Of a DNA stretch of 64,000 nt, positions 1 through 10,673 are shown piece by piece. Under the pieces are notes generated by a model, which worked only from the letters and a program-made list of their open reading frames with translations, was not told the DNA's origin and ran no database searches. This stretch comes from Liquidambar formosana. Its lineage: Eukaryota; Streptophyta; Magnoliopsida; Saxifragales; Altingiaceae. Positions within the stretch are counted from its first letter, which is position 1. Each line of letters opens with the position of its first letter. The stretch covers positions 5,446,909 to 5,510,908 of the forward strand of contig CM077823.1 in the NCBI GenBank assembly GCA_039720395.1, given 5' to 3'. The position numbers were made by a program, and so were the translations under genes.

Positions 1-2133
1 ACGTGTGGGAGTACTGATGTAATGGACAATACTTGGCTCCTCACAGTAGAGAAGCAACTCCTCCTCCCTCCCACTCATATTACGCCACGTATAATAGTTA
101 ATTTTAAAAAATATGGATACGTGGACACGTTAATACAAATAGATAGACACATAATCATATTTATTTATATACATAAATGCATGTCTATAATAACATAACA
201 TAGAGATACAAGTATATAATCAATTCTTATTTGTTTGTTAGACACGTGATATAATATAAGTGTGAAAGAGGAACAATTGCTCCTCCACTATGAGAGCCAG
301 TGCTATCCTAAAATTGAGGGGTGGCATGGATCCCCCAGTATAATTAGTAGAGGCTCAGGGGTATGGGCAGCCTAAATTGAACCCATTCGCTGGGCCCAAA
401 CTCATACCTACGGACCTACCAGTGTAAAAGATCGAGTATGCGCATTTGTGGGACATGTAATCGAATTTATTCACATGGCAAGTTACTTATAATAGCAGTA
501 ATGTTCAGCTAGATTTCATGATTACAGGATGACTCTGTAGTTATGGCATGAGTTCGATTAGTGGGACGGTCCATCGTCATTAATAAAATATGGACAACTG
601 GGATATATTTCATCTTAAAGTTGCTTTTACCTGCAACTGGGTCGGGTATGTAGCGAATAAAGCAACTTAAAGTTGCTTTCTATGTCAACCATGGATGACA
701 AATGAACGGTGTGAATTAAATTTCGCACAGGGAAGTAAAACAGTGTAGGTGCTTGGTGGAACCAAACTGTCAAAATTTAATGCTATAAAAATTTTCATTC
801 CTTCACTTTTAAAAGTAAAAAACAAGAAATAAAAACTTATCCAAAGGAACTCTCATTTTTCCTTCTTTTCAATTACCATTATTATTATTTTTTTCTTAAA
901 GAATCAGTCATTTTTGGAATTATTTATCATGCTGTCAATTTTTTTTTTTTTAATGTTTATTAGTTATATGATTTTGCATTGATGATCCACTGTTGTTGTT
1001 TGTTCTTGGTTGAGTCTCCCAGCTGATTTGAGAGTCAAATCCCCTCTCTACCAATTGATTTTGTTGATTTGGTCAAATAGCTCATTAGGAACCAAATTTT
1101 AGCTTATGGTTTAACTCCTCCATTAGAGAAGCCCATTTGGTTCTTTAAACTAAATATAGCTTAACTCAGGGTCTATTTCTCCCATTAGAAATGTTCTTAC
1201 AAATGAATTTAATTTAAGATAATTATGGAACACGTACTGCAAAAATGTCTATTTGATATTTTAGGAATGTGATAGGCTATGAATCTAGATTCCATAGGCT
1301 ATACTAGGCTTATGATGCCGTGTCCGCGTTATCCATCTTTAGAGCATCTCTAGTGGTTTGTACGATTTTGCCTATGTTATTTTTATTCTAACACTTGCTA
1401 TGTACAGTGTTCAAATGTTGTAAATGACTCAAAATGTAATTTTTTGGCACAACCACAATTTCCTCCCTTTTTTCTAACCACATTTCATTCGAGTTATTTT
1501 GACGTAAGGATGTGCCAAATATGACCCAAAAGTATACTATTGATATTTATTAGCACACCATTGGAGCACCAACATAGTATGCTGTTACTAAAATATGACA
1601 ATAGCACACCATCATAAATGTCCTTAGGTAGGCTTTGTAGTTTTGATATGAAATATGATGGTCCGTCGTCATTGCTAAAATAAGGGACACATGGACATCT
1701 ATCCTGACATGTGCGTTCTATTTGTCTTTTTGCATGTGATCCTTAAATTTGGACTTCAGAACAATAGAACCTCTTGGATTTTAAGTAATTCATAATTTCA
1801 CACATCATTGGCTTCAGATTGATTGCAAATCTGTGTATTTGATAAAATATTTTACAAAGCAATTGAATTAGTCTTTCTTTTCTTTCTTCACGTTAATAGG
1901 GTATTAGGTGAACCTAATTCCTTTTACTTATATTATTTCTCGTTGAAAAATTCCATATTTCCAGTCGACACATCCTAGCTAGATGCTTCATGAGGCGCGC
2001 ATTTGAATTTTGAATGTATTTCTTAATAATTTCGGGATTTGAGAACCATTCCTCGCAACTCCACTCCACTGGTTGGCTATCTTTTTTCCCTTTTTATTCA
2101 GCCTATTCTCGTTAAGTGAGAGAAAAACAGGAG
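1..2133. other. Gene-free AT-rich stretch with old repeats
   Basis: No supportable gene. It holds one copy of a dispersed repeat (337-640, entered separately), a partial third copy at about 1626-1700, and a probable degenerate MITE at about 1340-1572 whose ends read as a loose inverted pair (GAGCATCTCTAGTGG and CCATTGGAGCACC). The rest is low-complexity AT-rich sequence in which I see nothing. Confidence 0.6.
337..640 (+). repeat. Dispersed repeat, copy A
   Basis: About 300 bp that recurs at 8031-8420 in the same orientation. Shared landmarks in order are CCCAGTATAATTAGT, GGCCCAAACTC, CCAGTGTAAAAGA, ATTTCATGA, CTCTGTAGTTATGG and GACAACT.GGAT. A shorter third copy (GGTCCGTCGTCATTGCTAAAA) lies at about 1626-1700. 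The family is unknown to me; no protein is encoded and no clean terminal repeats were seen. Confidence 0.7.
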
Positions 2134-2142
2134 AAAAATTTA

Positions 2143-2473
2143 GGGTAAATTACAAAAAGCCCTCCTAAAGTATGAGAGGGTTAGCAGATAACTCCCTTTA
2201 TGTTTTAATTTTGTCAATGTGTCCCCCTAGTTCAATTGGACATGATTTCGATTAGGGTTCTAGTGATTTTGGATAATACGGGTCTGTTAATGGTATCACA
2301 TGCGTAGCCACGTGACTAATTTTCGTCAATTTTCATTAACGGCAAGTGATGGTAAGGACACATTGCCAAAAATTAAAACATAAGGGAGGCACATTGACAA
2401 AATTAAAACATAAGGGGGTTATTTATTGAACCCCCCCCCCATACTTCAAGGGGTTTTTTTTTGCAATTTATCC
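2143..2473. mobile_element. Mutator-type MITE with perfect 9-bp target duplication
   Basis: A 331-bp non-coding element. It begins GGGTAAATTACAAAAAGCCC and ends, inverted, with GGGGTTTTTTTTTGCAATTTATCC. The 9 bases AAAAATTTA flank it exactly at 2134-2142 and 2474-2482. A 9-bp duplication with GGGTAAATT ends is the usual signature of a non-autonomous Mutator-like element. The inner part also pairs (TAAAACATAAGGG against CCCTTTATGTTTTA). A second element with the same ends lies at 29567-30051. Confidence 0.85.
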
Positions 2474-2482
2474 AAAAATTTA

Positions 2483-3259
2483 AATGTTTCAGCAAAACTT
2501 ATATTGGGGATGTTAGTGTGTTGCTGGAGCATACCAATTCAGACGAATGTGCTTGGGTTCAACCTTACCTTGAATTGCCTCAAGGACTTTAAACTTCACT
2601 AGTGCATGCAATCTAAGATTAAACAGAAAAATTCAAAGAGATCAAAATTCACTAGTAAAAACTCGCTACAGAGAAAACCATCTTTCAGTATTGAGCTCTG
2701 AAACTTGTAATACAAAAAGGTGCATATGGCTTTGAACGGAAAAAAACACAAGTTTCTGGATATGATTGTAAAAGGAAAAGGAAAAATAAATGACGGATCA
2801 AAGCTGCTGAGAACTACTTGCCTGTGTAAATTTTTTTCCCCTTTTTGCTTCACAAGCTAGTTTCAGCAGGAATTTTGAACTGGTGGAACAAATATGTAAC
2901 CTCCAGCCAGTAACATTCCTTTTATCACTTTCACAAATTCGGCCTACAATTAATGTGACGCAATTAAATGACATAATAACCCAAGTTCTTGGCTCAAAAG
3001 TTCATTCTTATTTCTAGGGCACAAATTTAAACTAACATGCAGGCAAGATATATATATATATATATAGGTTCAATTCTTGTGCGAAATATTATAAATTGCC
3101 TCATATGATCAAAGTCGTTCGCGGGTGTATGATATTTCACGCAATGGTGTATGTCATCCATGAACTACCGTAATCATATAGATTCGATATCATATCCACG
3201 CATGATCAAAGCTAATATATATTCTTTAATTTATTCTGTGTAATGTAAAACAAAGACTG
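2483..3259. other. 3' flank of the acyltransferase, no gene seen
   Basis: AT-rich sequence downstream of the minus-strand acyltransferase. It contains a short TA microsatellite at about 3049-3066. The 84-codon open frame at 2599-2853 (minus) is T/F-rich low-complexity translation and is not credible as a gene. Confidence 0.5.
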
Positions 3260-4637
3260 TCAGAGGGCAGAAGATGGGCATGATCCGCTGCCGGCCATGT
3301 TTATGACACTTGGATCCATAGAAGCAAACGCAAGCAGCTCCTGATCTCGTTGGAACACGGCCATGTCTTCTTCCTTCAAAGTCACCCACGCTTCTATTCC
3401 ATCACTCCCTCTTGTATCCATGAGTAAAACCACATTCTTGATCCCTGAATTCGTAAAACCCACCCACGTCGGCCTCCCCCACCCAAAATCAGTTCCGTAG
3501 AATGGGAACCTCACACAACTGGTGAAACTGTAGCAGTCTACATCATCCCTTTTCTGCAAGTTTCCTAACTCCTTGAAGGCCTCACAAATCAGCTCATTCC
3601 CTCCTCCCAGCTTTTTCACATAGTGATGGCGAAAATCTTGTATTCCTCTCCGCAGTTGACCCACCAAGCCTTGCAGATCCAGATCTATCTCGCTCCCCTC
3701 CGTCTTCACTGAATAGTAGATGGCAAGATTCCCAAATGAATTTTCCCGCAACGGAACAACCATTTCCCGCATGTTCACAGTTTGCGCCAACACAGATAGC
3801 CTGAGGGACCCCATGTTATTTGATCGCGACGCATTCATTGCACATTTCCAAATGAAGGCGGACACAGCTTCCACACGCGTTGGCTGCGCTACGCTTGGGC
3901 TAGCGGCTTTCGCCTGAAGAGCCGCAATACTCGAGGCATCAAACAGGCACCTCCTTGTACTACACTTGCACGCTTTGAGACTTAAGTGGGCAGGGCAGCG
4001 TAACGGAGAAATCGTCTCTGGGTGGGAAGGCAGTGGCCGCTGCATTATACTCTGGAAACAGTAGTAGTGGCAGCTCGCTGGACTGTGGAGGAGCCGTTAA
4101 TGTGGCCCAGCACTTGAGGAACATGCCCAATGAGGCTGCGTCGGTAATCTTGTGCGATATGGACACGCCAATAGCCATTCCTCCACATTCGAAGAAAGTC
4201 ACCTGAACCAGTAATAGACAACCCGTGAGTGCCTCCGGGGAATGAATATCGGCGGGAATGAAATATTGGTTCATGAGAAGGGTGTTGGGACTTCCGAGAA
4301 TGTCGGAGAGGCGGCAGTTGACTCGAGCTTCCAAAAACTCAGCTCCATCGTCAGTACAATCTAGTGAGACGTGATCATCTTTGATTCTTCCAGCAAGTGG
4401 GTAGAAGCGAGTTAAAGTTTCGGATAGCGATTTCTTAAGCCGCTGGGATCTTTCGGGAGCCTTGGCTTTGTTATCTCCGTCACCACCCGAGGTGTAGAAA
4501 AGAACAGTTGGAGAGTAAATAGCAGGGGCCAGCTGATCCACAAAGGAGATTTTGAAGCTTCTCAAGTGATGAGGGGTTGGAGAGGATGGTTTTATGGTTT
4601 CTCTTGTGATTATCTCAACCTTCATCCCCATTTCCAT
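3260..4637 (-). CDS. BAHD acyltransferase (vinorine synthase-like), one frameshift
   Basis: A cytosolic CoA-dependent acyltransferase of the BAHD family, which transfers acyl groups from acyl-CoA to alcohols or amines in specialised metabolism; the substrate cannot be told. The first frame (4637 down to a stop at 3960) carries the N-terminal half, with the catalytic HxxxD motif as HKITD at residues 162-166. The second frame (open to the TGA at 3260-3262) carries the rest, including TRVEAVSAFIWKC and the structural motif DFGWG preceded by FYGT. Joined, the product is about 458 residues, normal for the family, and without an intron, as is common in this clade. The frames are joined by a net +1 shift near 3963-3975, where reading past one base restores V-K-C-S-T-R-R. 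The start at 4637 is chosen because the N-terminus matches the family (MKVEIITRETIKPSSPTP). The gene is either a young pseudogene or an intact gene with an assembly indel. Confidence 0.9.
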
Positions 4638-4722
4638 CTTGCTCGATCCTACGACGCCAATTGATGTGTTTTGATCACACTGATTAACTTCCTACGGAGT
4701 TGCTTTAAGCCTATTGTCGTGC

Positions 4723-4729
4723 TTTATAT
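4723..4729 (-). promoter_or_regulatory. Possible TATA box of the BAHD gene
   Basis: On the minus strand the sequence reads ATATAAA, 86 bases upstream of the start codon at 4637, a plausible distance for a plant core promoter with a short leader. Based on motif and position only. Confidence 0.4.
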
Positions 4730-4813
4730 TAAGTAAATAATGAGATCGGAGTAGCTGTTCAAACAATTGGATATATGTTTGTTTAATGGGAAATCCTATG
4801 GTACCTTTCGGGG

Positions 4814-5004
4814 GCAGGGGCGGAGCCAGGAATTGAAATTTGCCTGGCTTGAATAAAGCCAAGGCTAAAAGCCTTTGGTTAAGGCAAAATCTTCCCTAGG
4901 CTAAAAGGGTAAAATCCACTTCTAATACATATAAAAAGAAAAAAATTCGGTGCGGCTTACCTGGGCTAAAGCTCGGGCTAGACCCTAAGGTGGCTCCACC
5001 CCTG
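4814..5004. mobile_element. Short hAT-like non-autonomous element
   Basis: A 191-bp element immediately upstream of the acyltransferase. Its ends are CAGGGGCGGAGCCA and, inverted, CAGGGGTGGAGCCA (one mismatch). The 9 bases CTTTCGGGG are repeated directly on both sides (4805-4813 and 5005-5013); the exact duplication could be 8 bp because of the G run. CAGGGG ends with an 8-bp-type duplication suggest hAT. No coding capacity. It lies about 180 bp from the start codon and may affect the promoter. Confidence 0.8.
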
Positions 5005-5013
5005 CTTTCGGGG

Positions 5014-5510
5014 TACCCTGCATAGAGTAGGTAAGTTGTCACCCATTGGGATTATCACAAAATATGATCACTTATCACTTAGGGTACGATATCACTTTTG
5101 TGTATAGCTAAGTACCGTAAAATTTTCCTTATTTAATTTTTGTTTTTCTTCAACCAACGGTAGTTTTTTTAAATAAATAAAAAAAATGTTGAATTGAAAA
5201 CGTTGTATAATATTCTAAGTCTAATAACTCATTTATTTTCAAATGGAACAAAATATTTAATCTATTATTTGATTGACTAATCTTTTATAATATGGAGTAT
5301 TGGAAAAGATCATTGAATGGAATAATTGAATAAGGGGGTCATAGGCCATGATTTAAATTTGTATGGCAAAAGAGAATTGTAGCCTACTCTTGTTTTTGTG
5401 AGTTCTGGATTTTTTGTTTGGGTTTGTTGTTCTTTGGTTAATTGGTCCTTTTCGCTCAGTGTTGGTGTATATATGGGGGTTTCATCTTATATTCTCTGTT
5501 TTTGGATTAA
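5014..5510. other. Intergenic, nothing recognised
   Basis: AT-rich sequence between the hAT-like element and the Helitron end. The 67-codon open frame starting at 5414 crosses the Helitron terminus and is not a gene. Confidence 0.5.
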
Positions 5511-5597
5511 CTAGTGATAGCACACGTGCGTTGCACGTGAATTTTTTTTGTGAGAATTGTTTTTTTTTTTCTTTTTTTTTTTTTTTTGAAATGAAAA

Positions 5598-5930
5598 TAA
5601 AAATAATTTATTTATAAAAAAATCATTAGTATTATATTATATTAAATTTTGTTATAGTTTGGTCTTTGAATCATTAGCATTAACATATGAAGAATCAATA
5701 AAAATGTATAATGATCATCCATTAAAACTAAGCACAAAAAGTGTATATATATGGAAAAAAAAATCAAATCAAATCAAAATAATTTATTTATAAAAAAATC
5801 ATTAGTATTATAGTATAGAAAATTTTGTTATAGTTTGGTTTTTGAATCATTAGCACTAACACATGAAGAATCAATAAAAATGTATGATGATCATCCATCA
5901 AAACTAAGCACAAAAAATGTATATATATGT
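5598..5930. repeat. Tandem repeat within Helitron (2 x ~175 bp)
   Basis: Two direct copies sharing AATAATTTATTTATAAAAAA, TTTTGTTATAGTTTGGT, AAGAATCAATAAAAATGTAT and GATGATCATCC or its variant. It lies just inside the Helitron 3' end, where tandem arrays are common in this superfamily. Confidence 0.75.
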
Positions 5931-7114
5931 GAGTACGGTGCATGAAAGAATAAAAAAATCATGCAAGATCAACTCCTATATACTTGGAAAAGAACAAGAA
6001 GTAAGGAAGGGTTTTTATTTGGTGTGTATAGTTCAAATTGATTTCAAACTCTATATTTATTTATTTATTTGTCGATTTTTCTAAACTTTGTTTGAGAGAT
6101 TGTTCTTCAAGAAATGCGTCGAACAACAAAGCAAGAATGTCTCTGTTTTTTTTCTTGAAACAACCAAATATAATAATAATAATAATAACAATAATAACAA
6201 TAATAATAACAATAAAAAAAAAAAGATCAAATTAAATTTATTAAGTAGAAATATAATTTAAGTCTGCAAGGAATTGGTCCCTTACACAAATTGAGACATA
6301 TTCCAATGGAACATACAAACCATCAACCTCCCTACTAAACTGTGCCAAACCAAGATTTGTTGATGATCTTTGGATTTCCTTTTTTTTTTTTTCTTTTTTT
6401 TTTTCTTTTTTTTTTTTTTGCATGTGTATTTTTTTCCTAAATTTTGCTAATAATTTCAACTGATATATTCTCTTTGTTTTGTTTTGTTTTTTTGAATCAT
6501 ATGTTTATTCAATGGTAGCAATGGAGAAGATTTCTATACTTTTTATTTTATTTTTTATTTTTACATTAAGTTGTTTTAGGGTTTAAAATTCAAATGGAAA
6601 TATTATATATATTATACTGTCAAAAACTAACTTAATGCTTTAAGAAGTACTTTTATATAGGGCTTAATCTATCCGGTAAGAACATGAAAAAAAATATAAT
6701 CTTTCATTTTAATCCTTGCACATTATAATTTGCTAAAATTGGTGTAATCCTTATTTATCAAATCTAACGCTATGTAGATTCAAAGGCAAGGAGAATATAT
6801 ATGGGAATTTATAATAGAATTGGAGATGCTTATGAAGTGCATCCAATCCCCCGAAAACAAATAAATAAATGATCAAAATGATGCAATCACAGGATTGATC
6901 ATGCCAAGTCCCCTGCTGCTAGACAAACCACATTTATTCAACCTATAATAATATTCCACATCATAGCCCACTCATCTCATCAACGTACTATTTCTTAGTT
7001 AGTAACCCACGAAAGCTGCGAATCATTGCTGCTGCTACCCTCATCAATCCCCGACGCACTTGTTGCACCACTACTACTATAGTACTACCCCTCTTTGGTG
7101 TAACTACTGTTGCT

Positions 7115-7245
7115 AGCTAGGGTTTGACAGGCTTCTATTATATTGGTTAGCGTAACTACTATGGCTAGGGTTTGACAGGCTTCTATTATATTGGTTAGCG
7201 TAACTACTATGACTAGGGTTTGACGGGCATCTATTATATTAGTTT
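7115..7245. repeat. Tandem 49-bp repeat within Helitron
   Basis: The unit carries GCTAGGGTTTGACAGGCTTC and TATTGGTTAGCGTAACTAC and occurs about 2.7 times. The third unit is diverged and truncated. Confidence 0.8.
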
Positions 7246-7520
7246 TGTGGAGAAGGGTAAAAAAGCCTAGAATTATAGTTTCCTTAGAATTCTTATTAAG
7301 GTATGTGTTTTATATTGCTATATTTCCTATATATGTAGAAGGGTAGTTGTATAGTTTCTTTAGAATTCTTATTAAGATATGTGTTTTATATTACTATATT
7401 TCCTATATATGCAGAAGGGTAATTGTGTATTTAAAAATTAAAATAAAGATATATTAGTCAATCAAAAGTTTTTCTCACATTCATCTTTTTATAAATAGTA
7501 TAGATTATAAATAGTATAGA

Positions 7521-8030
7521 TAGATAAGATTTATGTTCTTTTTGTTGATAAAAATGAAAAAGAAAAGAGTAAATGAAATAATCTAATTTATAACAAACCC
7601 TAATAAATTAAGTAAAGAGGTAAAAAATTGTAATAGAAAACTTATAAATTAGATCTTCTTAACATTTTCCTTCTGATCAAATAAGATTTATGTTACTTGT
7701 GTTTCATTGATCTTCATAATATGTCCACCAACCCACCAGGTTACAGGTCAATAGAGGAAACAAATATAGCCGGGGCAAACTAAATCATGATGATCCTCAT
7801 TGTTTGTTAGAAGCAAACCACTCTATTATCATGAAAACTAAAGAGTTTCATCTTCTTTTTTCATTTTTTTTTCCTTCCTCACAAGATAACATAACCTAAA
7901 CACATATATATGCAAAGTAATAAGATCAAAATAGAAACCCAAACACCCACCTCAAAAGAGCTTAAGCCTTTTGGAGGTGATGGTATATATAAAGGGAATG
8001 GACTAACTATCCCTAATTTAGTCCAACCGA
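7521..8030. other. Intergenic, nothing recognised
   Basis: AT-rich sequence with short A- and T-runs. No credible open frame, no RNA gene and no element ends seen. Confidence 0.5.
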
Positions 8031-8420
8031 AACCCAGTATAATTAGTGGAGACTCAGGGCTATGGGTTGCCTAAATTCAACCCATTTGGTAGGCCCAAAC
8101 TCGTATCTACCAGTGTAAAAGAGGATGTGCATTAGTGAGATATGCAATTGAATTTATGGCACATTTGTTTGGCTGGAATCACCGCAGGGCATCAGAATGG
8201 ATTGGAATGGAATCTAATAGTAAGTACGAAATCTCATTCCAATCCATTCCAATTCCTCCTAATTCCAAACAAACAAACAAGCCCTTACTCATATGGCAAT
8301 ATATTACCCTTGATTTCATGACTATAGGATCGAGGCTCTGTAGTTATGGAATGAGTTTGATTAGTAGGAATGTCCATCATCATCGCTAAAATACAGACAA
8401 CTAGGATTTCATCTTTGAAG
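8031..8420 (+). repeat. Dispersed repeat, copy B, interrupted by a MITE
   Basis: The same repeat as 337-640, in the same orientation. The two align continuously except for about 120 bp present only here (8164-8280), which is a separate foldback element. The comparison shows the repeat is older than that insertion. Confidence 0.7.
8164..8280. mobile_element. Foldback MITE nested in dispersed repeat
   Basis: About 117 bp absent from copy A of the host repeat. The ends are TTGTTTGGCTGGAAT and, inverted, TTGTTTGTTTGTTTGGAATT. Internal GGATTGGAATGG pairs with CCATTCCAATCC, so most of the element can fold. The ends resemble Tourist/hAT-type MITEs (GTTTGG); the target duplication is obscured by the AAAC repeats. 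Confidence 0.65.
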
Positions 8421-9015
8421 GGCCAAAGCATGAACAAAAAATATTATCGAAGTTTAATGATTCTAGCCTCTTTATTGTATTTTCGCATCATGGTACGTAG
8501 TATCATTTATAGTTCAAATATTTTCCTTCTATTAAAATTTGTTCATGATAGTAATTTGTTAAACTGATGCCTTTTATTTTATTGGGTGCACATAAGATTA
8601 TGATCGAGGAGTTGATGAGGATTACAACTTTTTTTATTTTTTTTTTTTTGAAAAAGATATAACATTAATAATTACAAATAATGTTTACATCTCAAGGTAT
8701 GAATGTTATGATAATCTTCCTAATTACTAACCATAACCTTTTAGGAAACCTAGTTTCCCTAATACACATACTATCATAGTTATATCCCAAATAAATAATA
8801 AAGAAAGGAACACGTCTAATAATACTATTCTACCTAGGCCAAAATATATAATAAAGAAAGACCATATGGATGCGGGTTGCCCATTTATAGACCTTGCACC
8901 GTACAGAATTTCAAACGTTTGTTGAGAGATTAGCATCTTTATTTCAATTTTAAGAGCCAACCCATTGTATTAAATGGGAGGTTCCCTACTACTACTATTA
9001 TAATGCAATGTTTAA
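8421..9015. other. Intergenic, nothing recognised
   Basis: AT-rich DNA with a T-run at about 8630-8650. The open frames in it are short and of low-complexity composition. Confidence 0.5.
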
Positions 9016-9300
9016 TACTCCCTCATCCCACAAAGATAGACCAAGTTGACAGAACATGCAATTTAAAAATTAAATAAAAAAAAAATTATCATTATATTGA
9101 TTTCTTATTTGTTAAACTTCATTTTCCCAAAAATACTCTTTCCTACTTTGTATTTGGTTTTATGTTAAAAGTAATTATTGAAATAATAATACATAATGTA
9201 GGAAAATTCAAAAAATTTATAGTTTGACTTTTTAAAATGGACAAACATTTTAGGAACTAAAAACAATAGCAAAAATAGTCTATCTGATACGGATGGAGTA
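9016..9300. mobile_element. Stowaway-type (Tc1/mariner) MITE
   Basis: Begins TA-CTCCCTCATCCCACAAAG and ends, inverted, TA-CTCCATCCGTATCAGATA. CTCCCTCCGTYCC-type ends with TA on each side are the Stowaway signature. The internal sequence is shared, inverted, with a fragment at about 57971-58210. Confidence 0.75.
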
Positions 9301-10206
9301 TTAAATTTAATGTTATTTTTTTGAAAGTATAAGTTAAAAGTAACTCTTTCATGCGAGTGTGTGACTCTTTGGCGGATTGCCCTTAACATCTATTTGAAAG
9401 AGAAGCAAAACAAATAAAAAGGGGAGGGGAATTTTAGATTGGTCGAGTTAGAAGAAAATTGTTACAGTTTAATATAAATTATTATTAACTTTTTAATAAA
9501 TGACTACTAATTTAACTAAAAATGACTATTAACCGTAATTATAAGGGAAACTTTAGGTAAGACTGCAACTCGATCTGGTTCGACCAAGGGGAAATCTGGA
9601 TTAGACCGAACTAATTCAGTTCTTCAAAATCTGAACCGAAAACAGATCGGAAATAGCATTGAACTAGACTGGACCGAGTAGAAAAAAATGATCTGATTCT
9701 CGATTTCTTTTCTTTTCTTCTTTTTTTTTTTGTTTGGTAGAAGGTAAGAAATTTATTGAATAAGTATTATTATTCATTGAATAACACTTATATATGGACT
9801 ATAGTATATTAATATTAACATATAATTATATACATAAATATATTTCATAATTTGAGAATCTGGTCCGGTTCAATTCTGAAACCCCATAAATTGTGGACCA
9901 GACAGAATTGATCGGTTCTTATCAATTTTATACTGGAATCGAAGTGATTATTGTTTGAACCGAATTACATTGATCAAACCGGTCCAATCCTCAGATCTAC
10001 TCGAACCATGTTGCACTTCTAAGTTCAACATTTTGAGTTTCACTGGGTTCAATGAATTTCACTCTGATACAAATGTTTTGGGAACCCTCCAACATTTTGT
10101 TTAATATTAAATTTAGTTTCCATTTCCCATTTCCTTCTTCTTCTTCTTTTTTTTTTTCTTTTTTTTTTTAAAGGAAAAAAGAGAAATTATGCTCAGGGTT
10201 TCATCA
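9301..10206. other. Intergenic with a possible GGTTC-rich foldback element
   Basis: From about 9560 to 10020 the two sides carry loosely inverted motifs (CTGGTTCGACC and CGGTCCGGTTCAA-like words against GAACCGAA and CCGGTCC), suggesting an old MITE. I cannot set boundaries. Pyrimidine runs fill 10125-10175. Confidence 0.35.
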
Positions 10207-10502
10207 AATTAATTAGGATAATGCTAGTTATTCTTAAAAAAATCCCGAAAAGTATTGTCCGACTAACGTGGATGATGAGTTGGCTAAACCACGTCATCCA
10301 ATTCCTTTTTTACATGGATATATATTCTAAGCGGGAGACTAAAGTTTTTGAAATAGAAAAAGACAAAAGCTGTAAGTGGGCCCCATTAAACAGCTTTACT
10401 AAACCCATCATTTTCTCCTCTCCCATTCTCCATTCTCTCTCCTCTGTTGTACTCCACACCAGAAGAGGTAAAAGCCACCCCTCTTTACATCTCTCCTTCA
10501 CG

Positions 10503-10673
10503 AGAAGAACTTCCATATAACCGTTGTATGGCCAGCTGGTGCGACCAGCCAATGGGGAGAGAGGAAAGTGCCTTTATCAGTGCAAAAAGTGCACTGATAA
10601 AGGCACTTTCCTCTCTCCCCATTGGCTGGTCGCACCATCTGGCATATACAACGGTTGCATACAAGTTTTTTCC
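10503..10673. mobile_element. 171-bp foldback MITE forming a near-complete hairpin
   Basis: Inserted in the left inverted end of the Mutator-like element, which the right end lacks. The 10 bases CTCCTTCACG flank it on both sides (10493-10502 and 10674-10683). The arms pair over almost their whole length: outer parts imperfectly (ACCGTTGTAT, GCCAG.TGGTGCGACC), inner parts perfectly for over 40 bp up to TGCA-AAAAG-TGCA at about 10582-10594. Such a structure can be a source of 21-24 nt small RNAs if transcribed. It encodes nothing; the overlapping open frames are by-products of the palindrome. Confidence 0.85.

Larger units (their letters stand above)
5511..7504 (-). mobile_element. Non-autonomous Helitron, about 2 kb
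   Basis: Read on the minus strand, the 5' end is TCTATACTATTTATAAAAAG (at 7504; a second tandem copy of this end gives an alternative start at 7520). The 3' end is the hairpin CACGTGC-AAC-GCACGTG (5522-5538) followed by TGCTATCA and the terminal CTAG at 5511-5514. The element sits between A and T, as Helitrons do. TC start, a hairpin near the 3' end and CTRR end are the Helitron signature. Inside there are tandem repeats: two units of about 175 bp at 5598-5930, almost three 49-bp units at 7115-7245 and two units of about 80 bp at 7269-7425. No Rep/helicase is encoded. Minus-strand sequence around 6995-7090 has a serine-rich open stretch ending S-W-V-T-N-stop that could be a captured gene tail. 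Confidence 0.8.
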
